Shown here in pieces: positions 15,009 through 24,004 of a stretch of 64,000 nt of DNA. Source of the DNA: Lentzea flava. GTDB lineage: Bacteria; Actinomycetota; Actinomycetes; Mycobacteriales; Pseudonocardiaceae. The notes under the pieces were generated by a model. That model ran no database searches. It had not been told where the DNA came from and was given only the letters and a program-made list of their open reading frames with translations. The position numbers and the translations under genes were made by a program. The stretch is from positions 32,591 to 96,590 of the forward strand of contig NZ_BMRE01000032.1 of NCBI RefSeq assembly GCF_014648475.1. The letters are read 5' to 3'. The first letter of the stretch is position 1. Every line of letters begins with the position of its first letter.

Positions 15009-15719
15009 CTACTGGAATACGACGACGGGCAGCACCACGATCTCGCCGGTCGACGCGTTCCACGACTGGACCTTGCCCAGGCACCGCGCGTTGAACTGGC
15101 CCGGCGGCAGGGTGTCGCGCAGGCTCGCCCGGTCGCACTCCACCCGCACCCGAGCCGAACCGGCGGGAGCCAGCAGCACCGCGTTCGAGTCGGTTCCGTC
15201 GCCGAGCTCGAACCGGCCGTGCAGCGACACGTAGTCGCGGATGTCGTTGAGCCGCAAAGGCTTCCTGCGCCGCCACGCCTCGTCGGCGACGATCGTCTGC
15301 GTGGGCAGGTCGACCTCCACCACGCCGTGGGCCGCGCGCAGGCCCGCCAGCACCACGCCGATGACGTCGATCTCGGTGGCGGGTTTCTCGTAGTTGGAGG
15401 TGTCCTGTTCCACCACCGAGCCGTCCACGCCGATGCCGAACTCGCTCGGGCCCACCTGCAGTTTGCCGTTCTTGGTCACGGTGATCTGCTTGACGAACTG
15501 GCGGGTGACCGCGTCGTCGTAGCGGCCCACCTTGCACAGGTTGATCATGCGCTGGCCGTGGACGTAGAACAGCAGGCCGGGCACCTCGGACTCCGGGGCG
15601 CGCCGGCGGGTCCACCGCACGGCCAGGACGACGACCACGACCAACGCCGTCAGGGTCGCGGACCACAGCAGGATCCAGGGCCACTCGACGGACCACCACA
15701 GCGCTCTATCGACAGCCAC
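15009..15719 (-). CDS. membrane-anchored protein of the vWA operon
   Basis: 236 residues, family not recognised. A single transmembrane helix WILLWSATLTALVVVVVLAV (about residues 15-37) is followed by basic RWTRRR and a mixed alpha-beta domain. Notable are TEIDVIGVVLAGLRAAHGVV and a C-terminal beta-rich part with VRVECDRASLRDTLPPGQF. It overlaps the upstream vWA gene by 14 nt and is the last gene of a three-gene operon. All three products carry an N-terminal membrane anchor or lipid anchor, which suggests one envelope complex. Confidence 0.6.
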   Translation of the reverse strand: MAVDRALWWSVEWPWILLWSATLTALVVVVVLAVRWTRRRAPESEVPGLLFYVHGQRMINLCKVGRYDDAVTRQFVKQITVTKNGKLQVGPSEFGIGVDGSVVEQDTSNYEKPATEIDVIGVVLAGLRAAHGVVEVDLPTQTIVADEAWRRRKPLRLNDIRDYVSLHGRFELGDGTDSNAVLLAPAGSARVRVECDRASLRDTLPPGQFNARCLGKVQSWNASTGEIVVLPVVVFQ

Positions 15720-17130
15720 GGATCTCCCTCACCGCCTCCAGCAACGACTTCGCGCCGGCCTCCACGAGACGGCCGCCGCTGGCCTGGGCCACGCGGTCCA
15801 GCTCCGCCGCGGAGGCCTCGCCGAACCGGATCGGGTACACGGGCACCTCGCCCCGTCCGACGCGCAGGAACTCGTCCACCGACGGTCCCGCGTTGTTCTC
15901 GCCGTCGGTCATCAGCACGACGGTCGTCTCGCCACGGGCGAGGCGCAGCGCGTGGTCCAGCGCCGCCCAGATCGCCGTGTTGTCCCGCAGGTCGTCGGAC
16001 GCCACGACGGCCAGCAGCGCGTCGAGGTCTTGACGTCCGCGCACGGTGATCGAGCGCTCCTCCAACACGCTGCCCGCGAAGCGCACGATCGTGACGGTCT
16101 CGCCGACGTGGAAGCGGTCGAACCCGTTGAGGGACGCGAAAGCCTCGCGCAGCGCGGCGATCCGAGCGCCCCGCATGGACGTCGAGTAGTCCAGCACGAA
16201 GATCACCTGGCGGCCGTCGCCCGCCCGGTCGTGGAAGAGCAGCAACCGGTCGAGCACCTCCTGCCGGTCCGGGAAGTACAGCGCGGTGCCGATGTCGGCG
16301 CGCAGCTTCTCGTCGCGCGGCGTGGCCGGGTCGACGGGGCGCCGCCAGGTGCGTTCGGCGATCATCCGCTGGGCCTCGGCCGACCTCAGCCACTCCACGA
16401 CCCGGTCGTACGCGGCCCGGTGCGCGGGATCGACCAGCATCAGCGGGTAGTCCGACAGCACGATCCCGTCCCGCGGATACACGATCTCCACCGGATCGGC
16501 GCGTCCCGAAGCGTTGAGCGACAACAGTTCCGACTCGTGCGCCACCACTCCGTCCACATCGGACCTGCGGGCGTACTCGGCGATCGGGTCCGGCACGTCG
16601 AAGACCCGCCCCGTCAGGAAACCCTGCAGCCGGTCGCAGCTCACGTCCTCGGTCCGCAACGCCGCACCGGTGCCCGCGGCCGCCGTCGCGACCCCGATGA
16701 GCGCGGCCATCCCGCCGCCGGACACGCGCGGATCCGCCATGCCGTAACGGAACTCGCCCACCGCGGCCCGGTCCGCTACGTCCGCCCACGTCGGCCGCTC
16801 GCCGAGCACGGCGCGCTTGCCGGGCTTCACGCCGAGCACCACGGGGGACGTCATGATGCTCGTCGACAGCGCGGGCTCGGCACCACGCAGCCGCAGGAAC
16901 CTGGTGGTGGACAACCACGCCAGGTCGAACCCGGCGAGCGAGCGGCTGGCCTCGACCGTGCCGCGGTGCTCGACCGCGAGCTCGACGCCGGTGGCGCGCT
17001 TCAGCTCCTCCAGCACGGGACCGAGGTCGGCGAGCTCCGGGCTGGCCAGCACCTTCAGCCGGACCGGCTGCGGTGTGCTGGAAGTGCACGCCGCCAGCAG
17101 GAGCAGGAGCACCGCGAGAAGGATCCTCAT
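15706..17130 (-). CDS. lipoprotein with solute-binding domain and vWA domain
   Basis: 474 residues. MRILLAVLLLLLAAC is a lipoprotein signal with a LAAC lipobox. Residues about 25-275 resemble a type-II solute-binding domain (VLASPELADLGPVLEELK, DVPDPIAEYARR, MLVDPAHRAAYDRVVEWL). Residues about 300-470 form a von Willebrand A domain with an intact MIDAS: FVLDYSTSM, the Thr in DNTAIW, and MTDGENN. It is anchored outside the membrane. It overlaps both neighbours in the operon. No permease or ATPase is present, so sensing or adhesion is more likely than transport. Confidence 0.8.
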   Translation of the reverse strand: MRILLAVLLLLLAACTSSTPQPVRLKVLASPELADLGPVLEELKRATGVELAVEHRGTVEASRSLAGFDLAWLSTTRFLRLRGAEPALSTSIMTSPVVLGVKPGKRAVLGERPTWADVADRAAVGEFRYGMADPRVSGGGMAALIGVATAAAGTGAALRTEDVSCDRLQGFLTGRVFDVPDPIAEYARRSDVDGVVAHESELLSLNASGRADPVEIVYPRDGIVLSDYPLMLVDPAHRAAYDRVVEWLRSAEAQRMIAERTWRRPVDPATPRDEKLRADIGTALYFPDRQEVLDRLLLFHDRAGDGRQVIFVLDYSTSMRGARIAALREAFASLNGFDRFHVGETVTIVRFAGSVLEERSITVRGRQDLDALLAVVASDDLRDNTAIWAALDHALRLARGETTVVLMTDGENNAGPSVDEFLRVGRGEVPVYPIRFGEASAAELDRVAQASGGRLVEAGAKSLLEAVREIRGCR

Positions 17131-18254
17131 CGGCAGTCGCCCACCACGTCGATCATGCGCTCGAACAGCTCCGCCTTGGGCAGCGCCACCCGGCCCCGCT
17201 CACCGCTCGGCGGCTCCGGCACCCCGCGCTCGCTGAGGTGGCCGGCGAAGTCCTGCTCCGTGGCCCCGTTCCAGCCCAACGAGTGGAAACCCAGCTCCAC
17301 CGCGCGCCGGCGCAGCTCCGGGTCGGTCATCATCAGCTCACCGATCCGGTCGCCCTCCGGGGTGAACGAGATCAGCTCGGGCGTGCTCTGGTGCTGCACG
17401 GTCGGGTAGAGCAGCACGCGTTCCTTGTCGGCGCCCCGTTTCTCCAGCTGGTGAGCGAGGTACTGGTGCTCGTAGATCACCGCGATGGCCGCGTGCGTCG
17501 GCCCCTCCGGCGCGAAGTACTTCGGCGCCATGTCCTCGCTGGTCTGGCCCTGCGCGTCGATCTGCGGCTTGATCCTGCGCGCCAGGTCCTCCGCGGCCTC
17601 GACGGTCTGGGGCGGGTTGTCGTCGCGGGCGGACGCGAGAAACCCGGCGAGCACGGCCCCCGAGTAGGCCTTGCAGGGATCCGGTGACTGGATGATCACC
17701 CGGTTGCCGTTGGCGGCACCGTAGTCGTTCCACCTCTTGTGCTTCTCGACCAGCTCCATGAACTTCTGGAGGTCGAGGTTGTAGTAGAGCGGTTGCTCAC
17801 CCTGGTCGTGCGGTGTCGCGACACCCGCCCTGACCAGCGCCTCGGCGTACCCGCGGAAGGTTCCGAGCACGACGGGCGAGAAGAACGGCCGGAACGGCAC
17901 CGCGTGCTTGCCCGTCCGCCGGGTCTTCACGTGCTCGTTCGCCACGTGCCCGGACGGGAACACGAAGTGGTAGGAGTCCAGGTCGGGCTTGCGGGCCAGG
18001 TCGCGCGAGCCCGCCGGAGTCACGTGGACCTGGTAGCCGCGCGCCATCAGGATCCGCTTGACCTGCTCGTCCTGGAAGAAGTCGCGCTTGGACGCGAGCA
18101 GCGCCCGCACCACCGTGACGTTCCGGAACGGGCCGGTGATGTGCCCGGAGACCAGCAGCACGACCAGCCCGAGGACGAACACCGTCAACGGCGGCACGAA
18201 CCACAGCAGGAAACATCTTCGCGGGTCGACAGCCCTGAACTCCGGCTCCTGCAC
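17127..18254 (-). CDS. membrane-anchored solute-binding-like protein
   Basis: 375 residues, GTG start after GGGGGAG. One transmembrane helix (CFLLWFVPPLTVFVLGLVVL, about residues 14-37) is followed by an extracytoplasmic domain that looks like an ABC-type substrate-binding fold: DSYHFVFPSGHVANEHVK, RPFFSPVVLGTFRGYAEALV, NRVIIQSPDPCKAYSGAVLA, and HAAIAVIYEHQYLAHQLEKR. It is the first gene of the operon with the vWA lipoprotein, overlapping it by ATGA. The ligand is unknown. Confidence 0.68.
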   Translation of the reverse strand: MQEPEFRAVDPRRCFLLWFVPPLTVFVLGLVVLLVSGHITGPFRNVTVVRALLASKRDFFQDEQVKRILMARGYQVHVTPAGSRDLARKPDLDSYHFVFPSGHVANEHVKTRRTGKHAVPFRPFFSPVVLGTFRGYAEALVRAGVATPHDQGEQPLYYNLDLQKFMELVEKHKRWNDYGAANGNRVIIQSPDPCKAYSGAVLAGFLASARDDNPPQTVEAAEDLARRIKPQIDAQGQTSEDMAPKYFAPEGPTHAAIAVIYEHQYLAHQLEKRGADKERVLLYPTVQHQSTPELISFTPEGDRIGELMMTDPELRRRAVELGFHSLGWNGATEQDFAGHLSERGVPEPPSGERGRVALPKAELFERMIDVVGDCR

Positions 18255-18269
18255 GGCTCCCCCTCATGC

Positions 18270-18316
18270 CAAAACGGCCCCTGACGAGGATTAGACGCGT
18301 CGAGGGAACCGTTTTG
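18270..18316 (-). terminator. hairpin after the GT4 gene
   Basis: CAAAACGG (18270-18277) pairs with CCGTTTTG (18309-18316). Inner imperfect pairing between the CCCCTGACG and CGTCGAGGG segments extends the stem. It lies between the stop of the glycosyltransferase gene and the start of the vWA operon, both on the minus strand. Confidence 0.5.
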
Positions 18317-18340
18317 CACTACGCCGAACAGGGTCATCAG

Positions 18341-19444
18341 TCATCTCCGTGCGTGTTTCTCGAAGAGCGCTTCGAAGGCGTCGAGCACGGCCGGGACGCT
18401 GAACTTCGCCGCGGCCGTGCCGTCGGAGACCGGCGGCTCGTCGCGCAACGACCGCAGCCCTGCGGTGATCGCGGCCGCGTCACCGGGAGGCACGATGAGC
18501 CCGAAACCGGTTTCCCGCACCGGGATCCGCACGCCGGGCAGGTCGCTCGCCAGGACCGGCACCCCGGCCAGCATGGCGACGACCTGCACGATGCCGAACG
18601 CTTCGAAGGCGTTCACCGAGGGCAGCGCGAACACGTCCAGGGAGGCGTAGAAGTCGGCGAGGTCCTCGTCGGGCACGAACCCGAGGAGCTTGATCCGCGG
18701 GTCGCCGTCGATGTGCTCCCGCACGCGGGCGATGACACTGCCGCCCGCGACGTTGCCGAAGTCGCCACCGATCAGCAGCCGCGCGGACGGGTCGTTCAAC
18801 GCGCGGAAACCGTCGACCAGGTGCTCGACGCCCTTCTCCTCCACGATCCGGCCGAGGAACCCGACGTGCAGGCCGGCGCCGTCGCGGAACCGCGGTGCGC
18901 CTTCCGGGACCGGGCGGCAGGGCGGCGGCACGGCGGCCATGTGCGGCTGGATCGACGGCCACAGCCGGCTCTCCCGCGCGTAGTCCTCGCTCGTCACCGC
19001 GACGACCGCCGCGCGGCGCATCGCCAGCCGGCTGGACGCGTCGATCACCTTGTCCTGCACCGAGTTCACCACACCGGGTGGCAGGCTGACGTCGCAGTGG
19101 TAGGTCACGACGACCGGGCACTTCGCGAGTGCCGCGACCGGACCGGCCTCCAGCATCGGCAGGTGGAGGTTGAGCACGCGGGCGTTCGCCGAGGCCTCAC
19201 GCACCATCGTGGCGAACGCCGGGCTGATCACGCCCTTGCCGAACCGGGCGAGCACCGGCGCGCGGCTCACCCGCACACCGTTGATCGTTTCCTCGTGCGG
19301 CAGCATCGGGTCGTGCCGGGTGGTGACGACGCGGACGCGTTTTCCGCGCTCGGCGAGTCCCTCCGCGACGTCCCGCGCGAAGTTGGTCAGGCCCGACACG
19401 TACGGCGAGTAGTAGGTCAGGGCGATGACGAGGTCGTCGAGCAC
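18341..19444 (-). CDS. GT4 family glycosyltransferase
   Basis: 367 residues, GTG start inside the end of the upstream flippase gene (28-nt overlap). The N-terminal domain is ALTYYSPYVSGLTNFARDVA. The GT-B C-terminal donor domain has VGFLGRIVEEKGVEHLVDGF, RLLIGGDFGNVAGGS, IKLLGFVPDEDLADFYASLD and the EX7E motif EAFGIVQVVAMLAGVPVLAS. It transfers a sugar from an NDP-sugar (retaining) on the cytoplasmic side of the membrane. Coupling to a flippase-like gene and closeness to arabinan genes suggest a cell-envelope glycan or glycolipid. Acceptor and donor are unknown. Confidence 0.88.
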   Translation of the reverse strand: MLDDLVIALTYYSPYVSGLTNFARDVAEGLAERGKRVRVVTTRHDPMLPHEETINGVRVSRAPVLARFGKGVISPAFATMVREASANARVLNLHLPMLEAGPVAALAKCPVVVTYHCDVSLPPGVVNSVQDKVIDASSRLAMRRAAVVAVTSEDYARESRLWPSIQPHMAAVPPPCRPVPEGAPRFRDGAGLHVGFLGRIVEEKGVEHLVDGFRALNDPSARLLIGGDFGNVAGGSVIARVREHIDGDPRIKLLGFVPDEDLADFYASLDVFALPSVNAFEAFGIVQVVAMLAGVPVLASDLPGVRIPVRETGFGLIVPPGDAAAITAGLRSLRDEPPVSDGTAAAKFSVPAVLDAFEALFEKHARR

Positions 19445-20574
19445 AGTCCGCTCTCCTGTCGTGGGGAAGTGAGCAGCCGGAGGCCGGTCAGCCAACCGGC
19501 GAGTGATCCGGCGAGGAACGCGATCTCCGCGCGCAGCAACAGATCCGGGATGAGTGCGAACGTCACGGCCGCGACCAGAACGCCCGCGAGCCAGCTCCAC
19601 GCGACCCGGCTGTGCAACGCGCTCGCCACCAGCGCCTGTGTCGTGACGATCAACCCGAGGTGGGCGACGACGCCGAGCGCGACCAGCGCCAGGTCCACAG
19701 AGGACACGACGTAGAGAGGGCCGAACACGAGTCGCACCAGCCACTGGCCGATCGTGAACGCGAGCGCGACGCCCGCGGCACCGATGAGCGCGAGCGCGGC
19801 GGCCAGCCGTGTCACGACAGCGCGCACCGGCTTGCCGCTGATCACCGGCAACAGCGCCGTCTGCAGCGGCACCGCGACGAAGAGCGGGGCCCTGGCGAGG
19901 AGGAAGGCGGCGAGGAACACGCCGGCCCTGGCGCGTTCGTCCGCAGCGGCGACTGCGGCCACCAGCACCGGAACGCCGTTGAGCAACAGCTGCGCGCACA
20001 CAGATCCGACGAGCAACGGTGCTACCGCGCGCGCGACGTCGCGCACGGGCACCTCGCTCTCTCCCTGCCACCAGAGGCCGGCCAGCACCGGCAGGTGGGC
20101 GACCGCGACCGCTGCCACGAGCGTCCACTCGAACTGTTCGCTCGTTGTGGCTCCGAGCCATGCGGCGAGCAGCGCGAACACCACGCGCAAGGCGGTGTCG
20201 ACGACCAGCAGGCCGCCGTGCCACGCCAGCCTCCCGCTGCCGATCAGCACTCCTCGCACCAGGAACTGTCCCGCGGAGAGGAAGCACAGCACGACGACGG
20301 CCGGGGACACGAACACCGCCAGCGCGCACTCGACGACCGCCATGGCGAGCGCGACCACGGCGGCCGAACGCAGCGCGCGAGAACCGAGGCGCGCCAGTTC
20401 CTGCTCCACCGGAAGGAAAGCACCGAACCCGACGAGCAGCGCGATCGACCAGAAGGCGCCGAAGTCGCTGTACTCCGCGGGTGAGACGTTGCGTGCGACA
20501 ACCGCGAGGTAGGTGTTGATCAGCAGTCCGGACAGGACGACGCACACCCCGACGAAGCTGAGCGCACGGACCAT
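19417..20574 (-). CDS. polysaccharide flippase-like membrane protein (MATE/Wzx type)
   Basis: 385 residues with about 12 transmembrane helices. Examples are ALSFVGVCVVLSGLLINTYL, VVALAMAVVECALAVFVSPA and TRLAAALALIGAAGVALAFT. The layout is that of MVF-superfamily lipid-linked oligosaccharide flippases: AEYSDFGAFWSIALLVGF near the N-terminus resembles the oligosaccharide flippase signature. I start at the ATG at 20574; an upstream GTG is possible. It is divergent from the arabinosyltransferase gene and coupled to the GT4 gene. It probably moves a lipid-linked glycan made with that transferase. Confidence 0.75.
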   Translation of the reverse strand: MVRALSFVGVCVVLSGLLINTYLAVVARNVSPAEYSDFGAFWSIALLVGFGAFLPVEQELARLGSRALRSAAVVALAMAVVECALAVFVSPAVVVLCFLSAGQFLVRGVLIGSGRLAWHGGLLVVDTALRVVFALLAAWLGATTSEQFEWTLVAAVAVAHLPVLAGLWWQGESEVPVRDVARAVAPLLVGSVCAQLLLNGVPVLVAAVAAADERARAGVFLAAFLLARAPLFVAVPLQTALLPVISGKPVRAVVTRLAAALALIGAAGVALAFTIGQWLVRLVFGPLYVVSSVDLALVALGVVAHLGLIVTTQALVASALHSRVAWSWLAGVLVAAVTFALIPDLLLRAEIAFLAGSLAGWLTGLRLLTSPRQESGLCSTTSSSP

Positions 20575-20738
20575 GGGCGGCACGATATCCGCCACGACTT
20601 GGCGATTTTCCCGCCCGAAACACAAATCCGGGGTATGGCAACGCGAACGTAGCAAAGCGCGGTGCGCTCGGTCTTTCCGGGTAACGGGCGGTGGCTAGCT
20701 TCTGACGCCTCACCCACCGACCCCTAAGGCAACGGCGC

Positions 20739-23504
20739 GTGACGACACAAACGATTCCGCTCGCCCCCGAAGCGCCCGCTACGACCACCGGGCCTGTGCC
20801 GAAGAAGAGACGGCTGCTCGCCGTCGCTGTCATTTCCGGCGCGCTCACCGTGCTGTTGTCGGCGCTGATGCCGCTCGCACCCGTGACGATCAACGATCCG
20901 ACCGTCAACTGGCCGGCGGACGCGTCCGCGCCGCGATCCTCGATGCTCGCACTCAGCGCCTACCGTCCATTTGAGATGGACGTGCGCTTCGGCTGCGAAA
21001 CCGTGCGCACCGCGCAGGCCGCCGGTGGCGTCGTGTTCGCGACCGTCATGCCGGCGGACCCGGCGCGCGGGCTCGTGGTGAAGGCGGAGAACGGTCGCCT
21101 GCTGGTGAGCGGCGTCGCCACGCTGGACGAGCCGGTGCCTCCCGGCAACTGCGCGTACGGGATCCGCGGCGACCGTGACGGGCTGAGCATCCTGCGCGAC
21201 GGCACGGAGATCGGCCGGTCCGCGACCATGCCGGACGTGCACGTGCTGGCGACCTCGATCACCAGCCTGAGCACTCCCGACCTGTCCGCGCGGATCCGGG
21301 TGGACGACCAGTTCAGCACGAGTCCCGCACCGCTCAAGATCGTGCTGATGGTGGTGCTCGCGCTGTCGGCGGCGACCGCCTTCGCCTGTCTCGTGCTGCT
21401 GGATCGTCGCGTGCACCGCGAGCCGGGCCGGTTCCGGTTGCGGCTGAGTCCGGTCGACCTCGTCGTGCCCGCGATCATGGTGCTCTGGGTGTTCCTGGCG
21501 CCGATGTCCGACGACGACGGCTACTACAGCGCGATGGCCAAGAACGTGCCGTTCGAGGGCTATGTCGGCAACTACTACCAGATCCTCAACCAGGGCTTCA
21601 CGCCGTTCTCCTGGTTCTACTACTTCCTGGCCAAGTGGCAGGTTTTCGGCTTCGCCCCGGTCGTGCTGCGCATCCCGGCACTGTTGTTCGGACTCGTGAC
21701 GTGGTTCGCCGCACGTCGTTACGTGTCGGGCAAGTTCAGCGGAGTCGTGCTGGGTGCGGCGTTCCTGGCGTGGTGGCTGCCGCTGGACATGGGTGTGCGG
21801 CCCGAGGGCGTCGTCACCATGTGCGGCATGCTCACGCTGCTGGCCGTGACGGTCGCGGTCGAGCGGCAGCGACTCGCGTTGCTCGGCGCGGCCGTGGGTG
21901 TCGCGGGTATCGGGTTCTTCGCGCACCCCACCGGTTTCACGACGCTCGCGCCACTGCTGGCGGGCCTGCCGTTCGCGTGGAAGCTGCTGACGAAGGACGC
22001 GGGCCGGCGCACGATCATGGCGAGGACGCTCGCTGTGCTCTCCCCCGGCGCGGTCGCGATGATCATGGCGTTCAGCGACGGCACCCTGCGCGACTTCCTG
22101 TACGCGCAAGAGATCTTCAAGAGGATGGCGGGTTCCGAGACCTGGTACACGGAGTTCGTCCGCTGGATGTTCCTGCTGAACCAGGGCGACGCCATGGCGA
22201 ACTACGCCAAGCGGGCGCCGGTGCTGGTGTGCGTCGTCGCGCTGGTCTGGTTCGTCGTGCTGGTCACGGCCGCGCGGGCCCGCCGCGTCGACGTGCCGCC
22301 GCGACTCGCGCTGGCGGGCTGGTCGACGATGTTCGCGTTCTTCCTGCTGTGGTTCACGCCCAGCAAGTGGACGCACCACTTCGGCAGCCTCGCCGGCATC
22401 GGCTCGGTGTTCATCGCGTTGATGCTGCTGTCCGCGGTGCCGTTGGTCCGTGAGCTGACCAGCGACCGCCGCGTGCCGGTACCGGTGCTGCTGGGCGGCG
22501 TCGTCAGCGTCGTCGCGATGCTCGGGCTGGCCGGGCACGGAGCCAACAAATGGCCGTACTCGTGGCACCTCGGTCTGCCGTTCGCCGGCGAGCCACCGCA
22601 CCTGTCGGTGCTCAAGTTCGACAAGCCGTACTGGTGGCTCCTGCTGATCGCGATCGTGGCGTTCGTCCTGCACCGGCGGGGCAAGGGCTCCTACGCCCCG
22701 GTCATCGCGATCCCGGTGGTGATCGTGATGTTCTTCGCGGCCAACATCACCTACCTGGTGGGCGGTTTCGCGGTCGCGACGGCGCGGACACTGCACACCT
22801 GGTCGCCGTGGGCGGCGAGCGTGCAGGACCCGCTCGCCGAACGCTGCGTCGCGGCGGACGCGATCGAGGTGGCTACACCGCGGGCGCTGACCCCGTTGCG
22901 CGACAGGTGGTTCGCGATCCAGATCGACCAGATCGCGACCGTCGTGACCGGGAAACCCACGCCGGTCACCTACGAGTACGCGACGTCGAACGCGGAGGTG
23001 CTCAGCACCGGCGTGCTCACCGACAACGTGGACAGCACGCTGCGGCGGACCCTCGTGCTGCCACCGGCTCCGAAGGGCGCGACGCAGGTGCGGCTCACCG
23101 GCGAGGGCGAGTTCACCGCGCCCGCCGCGCAGAAGTACGTGCCGTTGCGGGAGTTCCTGCCGCGTGAGGCGGCCGTCGGGGTGGCGTGGCAGTTCGCGTT
23201 CCTGTTCCCCTGCCAGCGTCAGCCGCGCGTCCAGGACGGCGTGATCGAGCCGATCTCCTACGCGGTGCAGTGGGGCGACACGCAGTGGCTCGGCCTGAGC
23301 GACGCGACGTGGCAACCCGTGCGCGGCGCGCTGTTCGGCGACGTCCTCTCCTCGCAGGAGGTCACCGCGTTGCCGGCGCGGCTGCGGGACTTCCCCGGCG
23401 CGTATCCGATCCAGGTGTACCAGACCAAGCCGCGGTACGAGGCCGGTCAGTACACCATCACCCACGACAGGCAGACCCGCATGGGCTGGGAGGGCGTCCG
23501 ATGA
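20739..23504 (+). CDS. Emb-type arabinosyltransferase (cell-wall arabinan)
   Basis: 921 residues. After an N-terminal helix (about 25-48) comes a periplasmic jelly-roll-like region. The GT-C core follows with APMSDDDGYYSAMAKNVP, the DD acidic motif of EmbA/B/C, and more than 10 transmembrane helices. The large C-terminal carbohydrate-binding region includes WFAIQIDQIATV and PISYAVQWGDTQWLGLS. It uses decaprenyl-phosphoryl-arabinose to extend arabinogalactan outside the membrane. It is somewhat shorter than the mycobacterial EmbCAB proteins. PAP2 and UbiA genes for the donor lipid follow with ATGA overlaps. Confidence 0.93.
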   Translation: MTTQTIPLAPEAPATTTGPVPKKRRLLAVAVISGALTVLLSALMPLAPVTINDPTVNWPADASAPRSSMLALSAYRPFEMDVRFGCETVRTAQAAGGVVFATVMPADPARGLVVKAENGRLLVSGVATLDEPVPPGNCAYGIRGDRDGLSILRDGTEIGRSATMPDVHVLATSITSLSTPDLSARIRVDDQFSTSPAPLKIVLMVVLALSAATAFACLVLLDRRVHREPGRFRLRLSPVDLVVPAIMVLWVFLAPMSDDDGYYSAMAKNVPFEGYVGNYYQILNQGFTPFSWFYYFLAKWQVFGFAPVVLRIPALLFGLVTWFAARRYVSGKFSGVVLGAAFLAWWLPLDMGVRPEGVVTMCGMLTLLAVTVAVERQRLALLGAAVGVAGIGFFAHPTGFTTLAPLLAGLPFAWKLLTKDAGRRTIMARTLAVLSPGAVAMIMAFSDGTLRDFLYAQEIFKRMAGSETWYTEFVRWMFLLNQGDAMANYAKRAPVLVCVVALVWFVVLVTAARARRVDVPPRLALAGWSTMFAFFLLWFTPSKWTHHFGSLAGIGSVFIALMLLSAVPLVRELTSDRRVPVPVLLGGVVSVVAMLGLAGHGANKWPYSWHLGLPFAGEPPHLSVLKFDKPYWWLLLIAIVAFVLHRRGKGSYAPVIAIPVVIVMFFAANITYLVGGFAVATARTLHTWSPWAASVQDPLAERCVAADAIEVATPRALTPLRDRWFAIQIDQIATVVTGKPTPVTYEYATSNAEVLSTGVLTDNVDSTLRRTLVLPPAPKGATQVRLTGEGEFTAPAAQKYVPLREFLPREAAVGVAWQFAFLFPCQRQPRVQDGVIEPISYAVQWGDTQWLGLSDATWQPVRGALFGDVLSSQEVTALPARLRDFPGAYPIQVYQTKPRYEAGQYTITHDRQTRMGWEGVR

Positions 23505-24004
23505 GCGATCGTGAAGCTGAGGTGCTGGTCGCTGTGCAGACGGCGCTCGCGAAACCACCGGCGGTGCGCGCGGCCCGGATGCTGTCCTTCTTCGGCGAGC
23601 ACAGCGCGGGCTGGGTGGCGCTGGGCGTGGCGGGCTGGCTCGTCGACCGCCGGCGCCGTCCGGAGTGGACGGTCGCGGCCACGTCCGTGGTGGCCGCGCA
23701 CGCCACCTCCATCGTGGTCAAGCGCCTGGTCCGGCGCCGGCGCCCGCACCACGCGGACGTCCAGGTGCTGGCGGGCACCCCGAGCAAGCTGAGCTTCCCG
23801 TCGTCACACGCGACCTCCACCACTGCCGCCGCGATCGCCTACGGCGCGCTGACCAACCAGCCGCTGGTGCCGCTTCTGGTGCCTCCCATGGTGATCAGCA
23901 GGCTGGTGCTGGGCGTGCACTACCCGACGGACGTGCTGGCCGGCGCCGTGCTGGGTGCCGCGGTGGCCCGCGGTGTGCACCGCGCGGTGTGGGGGCGTCG
24001 ATGA
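23501..24004 (+). CDS. PAP2 phosphatase, probable decaprenylphosphoryl-5-phosphoribose phosphatase
   Basis: 167 residues. The acid phosphatase motifs are present: KRLVRRRRP (KX6RP), SFPSSHATS (PSxH) and SRLVLGVHYPTDVLAG (SRX5HX3D). Several membrane helices lie between. In mycobacteria the homologue next to the UbiA enzyme (Rv3807c) is assigned to removal of the 5-phosphate of DPPR on the way to DPA. The same gene order here (Emb, PAP2, UbiA, with ATGA overlaps on both sides) supports that assignment. Confidence 0.85.
   Translation: MSDREAEVLVAVQTALAKPPAVRAARMLSFFGEHSAGWVALGVAGWLVDRRRRPEWTVAATSVVAAHATSIVVKRLVRRRRPHHADVQVLAGTPSKLSFPSSHATSTTAAAIAYGALTNQPLVPLLVPPMVISRLVLGVHYPTDVLAGAVLGAAVARGVHRAVWGRR

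Noticed and set aside
20575..20738. Extra small gene in the divergent flippase/Emb region
   Set aside because: Short frames there have no ribosome-binding site or conserved pattern; the region is best read as promoters.
20724..23558. 944-residue open frame on the minus strand
   Set aside because: It is the antisense shadow of the arabinosyltransferase gene, which has clear Emb motifs.
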